A DNA stretch of 14,628 nt from DAONFI01 sp035403485. Lineage in GTDB: Bacteria; Planctomycetota; Phycisphaerae; SM23-33. Of the stretch, positions 6,796 through 13,638 are shown piece after piece; within the stretch, counting starts at the first letter, position 1; every line of letters begins with the position of its first letter. The position numbers were made by a program, and so were the translations under genes. Under the pieces are notes generated by a model. It made no database searches. It saw nothing but the letters and a program-made list of their open reading frames with translations, and had not been told where the DNA came from. The DNA lies in assembly GCA_964536835.1 (NCBI GenBank), contig CAZIAZ010000056.1, positions 1 to 14,628 on the forward strand, in the 5' to 3' direction.

Positions 6796-9009
6796 ATGAA
6801 TCAGTTTGAAGTTGATTTCAAAACCCCGAATCGTCGTTATGCGATATATCCTATCATACACGACAGGATAGCTCGCCAGCCGGATTCCACCGATAGCGAC
6901 GAAAAAATCAGTAACGTGTTTAATTTTGTTTGGTGCCGTGATTTGAACGCGCCTGAGTTGCTTGCATATTACGAAAAAGTTGGATTCGGCGGCGTAGTCG
7001 GCAACGTCCAGTATGGCCGTAATTATCCAAACAACGCCAAGGCATGGCAGAATGCGGCAGCCGGCTTTCGTGAATGCGCCAAAAATGGCCTGCACAGTTG
7101 GATTTACGATGAAAAAGGCTATCCATCCGGCACAGCCGGCGGTGCAGTTACAGAGGCTGACCCCAACTTTATCGCCGAAGGCCTCGTTTTTTACGAATTC
7201 GCCTTCTCAGTCTACGGTCCCGGTTTTTTCCGTGCGGATACCCCTCCGGACCGGTTGTACAAGGCATTGCTGATTCCGATAGCTGGCGGTGAACCGATAG
7301 ATATAACCGAATTTGCCGATGAATACGGTACATTACGTTTTGATGTCCCGGAAGGCAGTTATCGTCTGGTTTTGATGAGTTCGCGCGTTCTCTACGACGG
7401 CACACATGTCACGGAAAACCTTTCAGACCCGCGTTATTGCGTTAACCTTGCAGACCGTGACGCCACCAGAAAATTCATCGAAGTGACCCATGAAAAATAT
7501 TTTGAAGTCTGCGGTGAAGAGTTCGGCAAAAGCATATTGGCATTCTTTACTGACGAGCCGTCACTTATAGCATGGCACATACGGCCAGGCACTTTCCCAA
7601 TGCTGCCGTGGCATAGTTCATTTCCGCAGGAATTCAAGAAACGTTACGGCTATCCAATCGTCGACGCAGTGCTTGCCGTTTTCCGCAATGCAGGAGAACA
7701 GACAGTCAAACGCCGCTGCGATTTCTGGGAATTCATCGCCGATCAGGTAGCCGCCAATTATTTTGGCGAAATTCAGGAATGGTGTCATGCACACGGTTTG
7801 AAATCATCCGGCCATATGCTATGGGAAGAGAAATTGTGCTGGCATGTTCATAATTACGGCAGTTTTTATCGTTGCGCCAAACGCTTAGATTGGCCTGGCA
7901 TAGACCAGTTGTCCTGCGTTCCGCAGCAATTGATGGAGGCTGATTATATACCCATTTCCAGATTACTGGCATCGATTGCCGACATTTCTGGAGAAAAAGA
8001 GAGTTTCACGGAATTTTCAGACTTTGCCGCAACACCCCAGAACGTACATATAAGCATAGATTGGATTCGTGCGACGGTCAACTGGCATTTGGCGCAAGGG
8101 ATAAACAACTTCACAAGTTACCATCTTTGGAATCGCTATAAAGACACGGAAATACGTGAACTTAATGATTATACCGCGCGGCTCAGCCAGATAATGCATC
8201 AGGGCAAGCGCGACAGCCGCGTTGCAGTGCTGTATCCTGAAGCCACCATATGGAATGCCTTCAACCCGTCAGCTGGCGGCGATGATGCAAAGGAAAAAAA
8301 TGGGCACATCTCTCGAATCGACAATGTATTTGCAGTCACCTCGTGGGAACTGCTCAAAAGTCATATTGATTTTGACTATGTCGATGACCAGCTTCTGCTC
8401 GACGCCAGGCTTGTCAACGGCAAACTTCTTTACAAGAATCGCACCTATGAATGCCTGATATTGCCAGCCGTAGAAGTACTCGGTAAAGCAATTATAGACA
8501 AAATTGTCGCAATGCTTCGTGCCGGCGTAAAGGTGATTTTCGTAGGCGGCGAACCGGAATTGATTCGTGACAACGGCGACAAGATAGACTTTTTATCTCT
8601 GCTTTCGGAATTCGTCTCAAATCAGGATTTTGAACGAATTTCGGCGACAAATGAAAACATGTTCAAGACCAGTAAACTTCTGCCGCGAACATTCCGACTG
8701 CAAATGAAAGACTACACAGCCGCCGTCGGCGCTTATAACATACCAGCCGATAACCTTATACGTATACAGATGACACATTCCCGCATTCTCGACGACGGCA
8801 CACGGCTGGTGATGGTCGCCAACATGGGCGGCAGCAGTTTTATTGGCAATATAGCTATCGACACGCCTTGCGGAGATGTTCGCATAGCTGACCCGCATAC
8901 CGGAAAAATAATCGCCGCTAAAACAACCAGACAACCCAATCAAACTGAAATCGCAGTAACACTGCCAGCCTACGACAGTCTGGTTTTCATCATCGACCCT
9001 GCCAGGTAA
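6796..9009 (+). CDS. Glycoside hydrolase, GH106-like (putative alpha-L-rhamnosidase-type)
   Basis: The 737-aa protein has no signal peptide or membrane segment, so it should act in the cytoplasm. Recognisable parts are an N-terminal barrel segment with IYDEKGYPSGTAGG (103-116), reminiscent of the D-E-x-x-x-P-S-G segment of GH106 and related glycosidases, and AFFTDEPSL with D253 and E254. FTEFSDFAAT (E406) and a NWHLAQGINNFTSYHLW stretch typical of the end of such barrels follow. The C-terminal part (about 475-737) contains a Rossmann-like segment (RVAVLYPEAT to VKVIFVGGEPE) and a beta-rich tail. It is shorter than secreted GH106 enzymes, which usually have extra beta domains. E254 and E406 are candidate catalytic acids by position in the family pattern; this is inferred. 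AAAAGGAA lies 6 nt before the start. The gene sits downstream of the isomerase-kinase operon, so it probably releases the sugar that operon consumes. Confidence 0.72.
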   Translation: MNQFEVDFKTPNRRYAIYPIIHDRIARQPDSTDSDEKISNVFNFVWCRDLNAPELLAYYEKVGFGGVVGNVQYGRNYPNNAKAWQNAAAGFRECAKNGLHSWIYDEKGYPSGTAGGAVTEADPNFIAEGLVFYEFAFSVYGPGFFRADTPPDRLYKALLIPIAGGEPIDITEFADEYGTLRFDVPEGSYRLVLMSSRVLYDGTHVTENLSDPRYCVNLADRDATRKFIEVTHEKYFEVCGEEFGKSILAFFTDEPSLIAWHIRPGTFPMLPWHSSFPQEFKKRYGYPIVDAVLAVFRNAGEQTVKRRCDFWEFIADQVAANYFGEIQEWCHAHGLKSSGHMLWEEKLCWHVHNYGSFYRCAKRLDWPGIDQLSCVPQQLMEADYIPISRLLASIADISGEKESFTEFSDFAATPQNVHISIDWIRATVNWHLAQGINNFTSYHLWNRYKDTEIRELNDYTARLSQIMHQGKRDSRVAVLYPEATIWNAFNPSAGGDDAKEKNGHISRIDNVFAVTSWELLKSHIDFDYVDDQLLLDARLVNGKLLYKNRTYECLILPAVEVLGKAIIDKIVAMLRAGVKVIFVGGEPELIRDNGDKIDFLSLLSEFVSNQDFERISATNENMFKTSKLLPRTFRLQMKDYTAAVGAYNIPADNLIRIQMTHSRILDDGTRLVMVANMGGSSFIGNIAIDTPCGDVRIADPHTGKIIAAKTTRQPNQTEIAVTLPAYDSLVFIIDPAR

Positions 9010-9051
9010 TGGCTTTTGAGCAAGAACTCGCGTCACTGTGCGATTAAATTG

Positions 9052-9074
9052 GACGTCTGCCTTATGGCGACGTC
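9052..9074 (+). other. GACGTC hairpin downstream of the glycoside hydrolase
   Basis: GACGTC (9052-9057) pairs with GACGTC (9069-9074), with an inner GCC-TTAT-GGC stem and one bulged T. It has no U tract. It may protect the mRNA 3' end upstream of the real terminator at 9091-9131, or it may be incidental. Confidence 0.4.
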
Positions 9075-9090
9075 GGAATGACAAAAGATT

Positions 9091-9131
9091 TGGCATCAGG
9101 AAGGCTCTGCCGGAATGATGCCATTTTTTTT
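9091..9131 (+). terminator. Intrinsic terminator after the glycoside hydrolase
   Basis: TGGCATCA (9091-9098) pairs perfectly with TGATGCCA (9116-9123), with an inner GGC-TCT-GCC stem (9103-9111). Eight Ts follow (9124-9131). It lies about 80 nt after the glycoside hydrolase stop codon and separates the sugar locus from the HTH-EIIA/hyf operon. Confidence 0.88.
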
Positions 9132-9194
9132 GTTAGAATTGTTCTCGAAAGAATGTTTGCAAATACCTGCCGATGAGACATTATTGGAATTGTA

Positions 9195-9223
9195 TTGACA
9201 TCTGTAGACATAATGTGTAAATT
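9195..9223 (+). promoter_or_regulatory. Promoter for the HTH-EIIA/hyf operon
   Basis: A perfect TTGACA (9195-9200) is followed after 17 nt by TAAATT (9218-9223), a good sigma-70-type promoter. The predicted start near 9230 gives a leader of about 30 nt before the HTH-EIIA gene. There is no other obvious promoter before hyfB. Confidence 0.6.
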
Positions 9224-9261
9224 TTCCGCTTATTTTTCAGAAATGCTATGGAGAGTCACGA

Positions 9262-9969
9262 ATGCAACTGTCCGTTAAAGACACTGCCAGGCTGTTGAAT
9301 GTTTCAGAAAAAACCATATATCGCTGGATAAAACAACAGGTCATACCGGTTTATAAGATAAACGAGCAGTTCAGGTTCAACCGTTCAGAATTGCTTGAGT
9401 GGGCAACGTCCAGGCGGATACAGGTTTCGCCGGAAATTTTTAAAGAGACGGAGCAGAACGGCACACTCCTGCCAAGTCTGGCCGACGCATTCAAGGCTGG
9501 CGGAATATTTTACCGTGTCGGCGGCGATGACACGCCGAGTGTCCTGCGAGCCATCGTTGACGTATTGAATCTGCCCGAAGAGGTCGACCGTGAGTTTTTA
9601 TACCAGGTTCTGATGGCTCGCGAAACGCTGGGCTCTACCGGCATAGGTGACGGGATAGCCATACCGCACGTTCGCAATCCTGTGGTTCTGCACGTATCCA
9701 GGCCGAGCATATCGCTGTGTTTTCTGGACAATCCCATAGATTTTTTAGCCATAGACGGCCAGCCGGTCAATACGTTTTTCACGCTCATAAGCCCCACCGT
9801 CAGAGCTCATCTTCATATGCTCTCACGTCTCGGGTTCGTCCTGCAAAACAAGGAATTCAGGTCCGCGATTAAAAAGCAGGCGCCCCGCGAAGAAATAATA
9901 TCCTCGCTCGCCGCCGCCGAAGCAACCCTGCCCGACGCCGCCAACTCAAACGGAGACCAGTTAAAATGA
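9262..9969 (+). CDS. HTH (excisionase-type) domain fused to PTS EIIA type-2 domain
   Basis: This 235-aa protein has two parts. Residues 1-52 form an excisionase/MerR-like DNA-binding domain with LSVKDTARLLNVSEKTIYRWIKQQ and a wing ending FRFNRSELLEWA. Residues about 73-220 form a PtsN/fructose-type EIIA domain with MARETLGSTGIGDGIAIPHVR, where H136 is the phosphorylatable histidine, and LISPTVRAHLHMLSRLGFVLQ, the C-terminal hallmark. No EIIB or EIIC gene is in the window. It is therefore more likely a phosphorylation-sensing regulator, as in the nitrogen-PTS, than a sugar-transport component. GGAGAG lies 6 nt before the start. It precedes hyfB by 83 nt with no terminator between, so co-transcription with, or control of, the hyf genes is likely but inferred. 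Confidence 0.88.
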   Translation: MQLSVKDTARLLNVSEKTIYRWIKQQVIPVYKINEQFRFNRSELLEWATSRRIQVSPEIFKETEQNGTLLPSLADAFKAGGIFYRVGGDDTPSVLRAIVDVLNLPEEVDREFLYQVLMARETLGSTGIGDGIAIPHVRNPVVLHVSRPSISLCFLDNPIDFLAIDGQPVNTFFTLISPTVRAHLHMLSRLGFVLQNKEFRSAIKKQAPREEIISSLAAAEATLPDAANSNGDQLK

Positions 9970-9976
9970 CCGCCGA

Positions 9977-10012
9977 CGTCATAACCCCACTGCAGTACAT
10001 TATGTTATGACG
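9977..10012. repeat. 9-bp perfect inverted repeat between HTH-EIIA gene and hyfB
   Basis: CGTCATAAC (9977-9985) and GTTATGACG (10004-10012) are perfect inverted copies separated by 18 nt. The spacer contains CTGCAG. The site begins 8 nt after the HTH-EIIA stop codon and ends 40 nt before hyfB. It has no U tract, so it is not a standard terminator. It could be an mRNA processing or stability hairpin, or a dyad operator. Confidence 0.5.
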
Positions 10013-10052
10013 CTGCGGACTAAAGACATTTATCCAAAAGGTTTTTCATCAT

Positions 10053-12053
10053 ATGTCACTTACGCTTATCACGATAGCATGTATCATCTCTGCCGCCAGC
10101 GGATTGCCCGGTCTGTTTTCATCACGGCCGTCGTCCTGGGGTCAAAAGCTCGCCGCGGCTATGATGTGTACAAGCGCCATAGTCGGCCTCGCAGGAGCGT
10201 TTGACGGTTTTTTTGCGACATCCGTGTCCGAACGTTTTTTCCCATGGCCGGCGGCTGGCAATTCTTTCATCGGCATTGATGCGCTAAGTGCGTTTTTCTT
10301 ATGTCCGGTTTTTCTGATGGGCGGGCTTGGAGCAATTTACGGGTTGGGCTATTGGCCGCAGCGTCTGCACATGCGGAACGCAAGACAACTTCAGCTTTTC
10401 TGGGGGCTCACGACCGCCGGAATGGTACTGCTCGTAATAAGCCGTCACGCCATGGCGTTTCTGCTGGGTTGGGAAATCATGGCACTTTCGGCGTTTTTTC
10501 TGATAGCTGCGGAAGATGACCGCGAAGAATGTCGCCGGGCCGGCTGGATTTATCTCATCGCCACGCACGTCGGCTCGCTCGTGTTGTTCGGCATGTTCAT
10601 GCTGTGGCGATGGGCTACCGGTTCATACATGTTTACGCCGACGGCAGCCGGCGGTGCTTTAAGTTTGTGCGTGATGAATGTGCTGTTTTTCATGTCGTTA
10701 GTCGGCTTCGGCGTAAAAGCCGGCATCATGCCGCTGCAATTCTGGCTGCCTGGCGCCCACGCCAACTCGCCAAGTCACGTCTCGGCAATGATGTCAGGCG
10801 TAGTACTGAAAATGGGCGTTTACGGGCTGGTAAGATTTTTATGGCTGTTTCCGAATCCGCCGCATATGTGGGGCGGACTGATTTTAATACTCGGCGCGAC
10901 AGGCGGCCTGCTTGGCGTCGTGTTTGCAATCGCCCAGCATGACATCAAACGGCTGCTGGCATATCACAGCGTGGAAAATATCGGCATTATTCTGATGGGG
11001 TTCGGGCTGGCGATGCTGGGCCGCTCATCAGGCCGTCAGGAATGGGTGGTACTCGGCATGGCCGGCTGCCTGCTGCACGTGTGGAATCACTCGCTGTTCA
11101 AGTCGCTGCTGTTTTTCAGCGCAGGCTCAGTGGTTCACGCATCGCATACAAGGGAAATCGACCGCCTGGGCGGCCTGGCGAAGAAAATGCCCTGGACGGC
11201 TGCGATGTTCATGATAGGCGCGGTGGCCATATGCGGCCTGCCGCCGTTGAACGGATTCGTGAGTGAATTTTTCGTTTATGTCGGATTGCTCAAGTCATTC
11301 GTGGGCGACGGCGCAACAGGCGCGGCAGCCGTAATGGTTGTGCCGGTACTGGCGATGATTGGCGCGTTGGCCGTCGCATGTTTCGTAAAAGTCTACGGCG
11401 TCGTTTTTCTGGGCAATCCCAGAACGCCGGCGGCAGAACACGTCCATGAGTCGCCGCAAACGATGCGATGGCCTATGGCCGTATTAGCCGCCTGCTGTTT
11501 CATCATCGGCCTTGCACCGATAACGGTTGTTCCGATTCTTAACCGCGCGATAGCCGTCTGGAACTTCGGCGCCGCACAGTCAGTCGCAACAGCCGTACCG
11601 CTAACGACGGTAAGTACGCTTGCAATGGTTTTTGCCGTCGTCATTGTTGCGATGCTGCTGATAGCGGCCGTGAAAAAATGGCCTGCACGCCGCAGCGTCA
11701 CCTGGGATTGCGGTTATGCACAGCCCACAGCCCGAATACAATACACCGCCTCGTCATTCGGCCGGACGATTGTACTGCTGTTCAACTGGGTGCTTCGTCC
11801 TCGCGAACATCGGCCGGACATACAGGGGCTGTTCCCGAAACCGTCGAAGATTCATACGCACGTGGACGATATCGTTCTGGACGGCGCAATACTTCCGGCT
11901 AGCCGGCGTATCAGCCGATGGTTTATGTGGTTTCGCAGATTCCAGCAGGGCATTGTGCAGAACTATGTATTTTACATCCTGCTTGCCGTAATCGTAATGC
12001 TGTGTACGTTAATGCCGTTCGGAAAAATTTTTACGCGTCTTTTTTCGCGTTAA
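10053..12053 (+). CDS. hyfB: Hydrogenase-4/formate hydrogenlyase membrane subunit B (NuoL/Mrp-antiporter-like)
   Basis: The 666-aa polytopic membrane protein matches the HyfB/HycC family in length and layout. It has the proton-pump residues of antiporter-like subunits: E141 (LLGWEIMALS), K222 (GVKAGIMPLQFWLP), K253 (VVLKMGVYG) and K350 (NHSLFKSLLFF). Other family marks are HANSPSHVSAMMSG and RLLAYHSVENIG. The C-terminal extension after about residue 550, with WDCGYAQPTARIQYTASSF and a final transmembrane helix, is typical of HyfB/HycC rather than NuoL or NuoM. It should be a proton- or sodium-translocating subunit in the inner membrane. AAAAGG lies 11 nt before the start, slightly far. hyfC follows after 23 nt. 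Confidence 0.92.
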   Translation: MSLTLITIACIISAASGLPGLFSSRPSSWGQKLAAAMMCTSAIVGLAGAFDGFFATSVSERFFPWPAAGNSFIGIDALSAFFLCPVFLMGGLGAIYGLGYWPQRLHMRNARQLQLFWGLTTAGMVLLVISRHAMAFLLGWEIMALSAFFLIAAEDDREECRRAGWIYLIATHVGSLVLFGMFMLWRWATGSYMFTPTAAGGALSLCVMNVLFFMSLVGFGVKAGIMPLQFWLPGAHANSPSHVSAMMSGVVLKMGVYGLVRFLWLFPNPPHMWGGLILILGATGGLLGVVFAIAQHDIKRLLAYHSVENIGIILMGFGLAMLGRSSGRQEWVVLGMAGCLLHVWNHSLFKSLLFFSAGSVVHASHTREIDRLGGLAKKMPWTAAMFMIGAVAICGLPPLNGFVSEFFVYVGLLKSFVGDGATGAAAVMVVPVLAMIGALAVACFVKVYGVVFLGNPRTPAAEHVHESPQTMRWPMAVLAACCFIIGLAPITVVPILNRAIAVWNFGAAQSVATAVPLTTVSTLAMVFAVVIVAMLLIAAVKKWPARRSVTWDCGYAQPTARIQYTASSFGRTIVLLFNWVLRPREHRPDIQGLFPKPSKIHTHVDDIVLDGAILPASRRISRWFMWFRRFQQGIVQNYVFYILLAVIVMLCTLMPFGKIFTRLFSR

Positions 12054-12076
12054 TTCCATAAAAACGTGAGCCTGCC

Positions 12077-12985
12077 GTGATAGAAAAAATAATCCATATT
12101 GCAATATTACTGGTTCTTCCGCCGCTGCTGTTGGGTGTCATCAACCGGATTAAGGCGAAATTCGCCGGCCGGGTCGGCCCGCCGCTGTTTCAGACGTATT
12201 ACGACATCATAAAGCTCATGCGCAAGGACATGGTAATAAGCGACACGACATCGTGGGTATTCATCGCCGGGCCGGCGATAACGCTGGTTGCGGTACTGCT
12301 GGCCGGCCTGCTGATACCGCTGGGTCGTTTCGCCGCGCCGATAAATTTTACCGGCGACCTGATACTGTTTGCCTATCTTTTCGCGTTAGCCAGATTTTTC
12401 ACGACGGCAGCGGCACTGGATACCGGCTCATCTTTTGAAGGCATGGGAGCCGCCCGCGAGGTGACATTCGCCTGCCTGTCCGAACCCGCAACGTTTTTCG
12501 CCATGCTGGTACTGGCGAAAGTTTCCGATTCATTGACGCTGACGAACATGCTTCACGGGCCAGCCGGCGGATTTTCAATAGCCGTGGCAGCACCGCTTGT
12601 ACTCATAGCGATAGGCCTGTTCATCGTACTGCTGGCTGAAACGTGCAGAATTCCGGTCGACGACCCTAATACGCATCTTGAGCTGACAATGATTCACGAA
12701 GTCATGGTGCTTGACCACAGCGGCCCGCTGCTGGGCGTGATATTGTACGCGTCAGCCGTAAAGCTGTTCATTCTCGGCAGCATACTCATGAACATCGTCG
12801 TGCCGGTAAGCAGCGGGATTGCATGGCTGGACTGGCTGGCGGCGGTTGTTGAACTGCTGGTCATGGCGGCGGCAATAGGCGTAGTCGAATCCATAATGGC
12901 TAGGCTGAGAATGCGTCATGTGCCGTATCTTCTGACGGCGGCGGTGATGTTCTGCGGCTTCGGTTTCATATTGTTGGTGAGGTAA
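12077..12985 (+). CDS. hyfC: Hydrogenase-4/formate hydrogenlyase membrane subunit C (NuoH/EchB-like)
   Basis: The 302-aa protein has about eight hydrophobic segments. It carries the NuoH/EchB/HyfC signatures: an N-terminal INRIKAKFAGRVGPPLFQTYYDIIKLMRKD segment, and AETCRIPVDDPNTHLELTMIHEVMVLDHSG starting near E188. The RIPVDDP-THLELTMIHE form is characteristic of hydrogenase-associated HyfC/HycD/EchB subunits, as opposed to the E-T-N-R-x-P-F-D form of respiratory NuoH. It anchors the peripheral catalytic arm to the membrane. The start is GTG with only a weak GTGAG 6 nt upstream; no in-frame ATG gives a better N-terminus. Confidence 0.93.
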   Translation: MIEKIIHIAILLVLPPLLLGVINRIKAKFAGRVGPPLFQTYYDIIKLMRKDMVISDTTSWVFIAGPAITLVAVLLAGLLIPLGRFAAPINFTGDLILFAYLFALARFFTTAAALDTGSSFEGMGAAREVTFACLSEPATFFAMLVLAKVSDSLTLTNMLHGPAGGFSIAVAAPLVLIAIGLFIVLLAETCRIPVDDPNTHLELTMIHEVMVLDHSGPLLGVILYASAVKLFILGSILMNIVVPVSSGIAWLDWLAAVVELLVMAAAIGVVESIMARLRMRHVPYLLTAAVMFCGFGFILLVR

Positions 12986-12991
12986 ACAGAA

Positions 12992-13633
12992 ATGACCAAT
13001 ATCCTGAATACCGTTCTCGTAATATTGCTGGTTATGAACATGCTCGCCCTCGGCACGAGCAGGCTACTGACCGTCATCCGCATCGTAGCGATGCAGGGCG
13101 TATTGCTGGGCGTCATACCGCTGCTTGTGCACAAACATCTTACGATTCCGGTAATGCTGATGGCGATTACGGCGATAATCCTGAAGGCCATAATAATTCC
13201 AGCCGTTATGATTCGCGCCCTTCGCAGCGCACAGATAAAACGGGAAGTCGAGCCGCTCATCGGCCTTGTACCAAGCATAGTACTGGGCGCAATAGCGACG
13301 GTTTTTTCGCTGCTTTTCGCCGATTATCTGCCGCTGGCCGACGCCCAGAAAGGCATGCTGCTGGTGCCTGCCGCGCTGGCAACCGTGTTGGTTGGTTTCA
13401 TACTGCTCGTCACACGCTATAAGGCAATCAGCCAGGTTATCGGCTATCTCATCCTTGAGAACGGCATATTCATTTTCAGCATGCTGCTGATAGAGGCTAT
13501 GCCGTTCATCATTGAAATGGGCGTACTGCTCGACCTTTTCGTCGGCATATTCGTCATATGCATAATAGTCAACCACATCAGCCAGGCGTTTTCGTCGATG
13601 GATACCCGCCGGCTGGCCTCGCTTAAGGAATGA
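12992..13633 (+). CDS. hyfE: Hydrogenase-4 membrane subunit E (HyfE-like)
   Basis: The 213-aa, almost entirely hydrophobic protein has about six to seven predicted transmembrane segments, close to the length of known HyfE. It corresponds to a NuoK-like small subunit, with motifs such as VLLGVIPLLVHK, IIIPAVMIRALRSAQIKREVEPLIG and VIGYLILENGIFIFSMLL, which carries the intramembrane Glu. Seven bases separate it from hyfC, and GAGG lies about 9 nt before the start. Its position between hyfC and hyfF is the normal order of the operon when the antiporter-like hyfD is absent. Confidence 0.88.
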   Translation: MTNILNTVLVILLVMNMLALGTSRLLTVIRIVAMQGVLLGVIPLLVHKHLTIPVMLMAITAIILKAIIIPAVMIRALRSAQIKREVEPLIGLVPSIVLGAIATVFSLLFADYLPLADAQKGMLLVPAALATVLVGFILLVTRYKAISQVIGYLILENGIFIFSMLLIEAMPFIIEMGVLLDLFVGIFVICIIVNHISQAFSSMDTRRLASLKE

Positions 13634-13638
13634 ACCCA

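Noticed and set aside
1..9009. Bacterial microcompartment locus for fucose/rhamnose degradation, as found in some Planctomycetes
   Set aside because: No shell protein, class II aldolase or aldehyde dehydrogenase is present in the window.
8617..9096. 159-aa minus-strand open frame over the glycoside hydrolase 3' end
   Set aside because: Runs antisense through the real coding region and the GACGTC hairpin; no recognisable domain.
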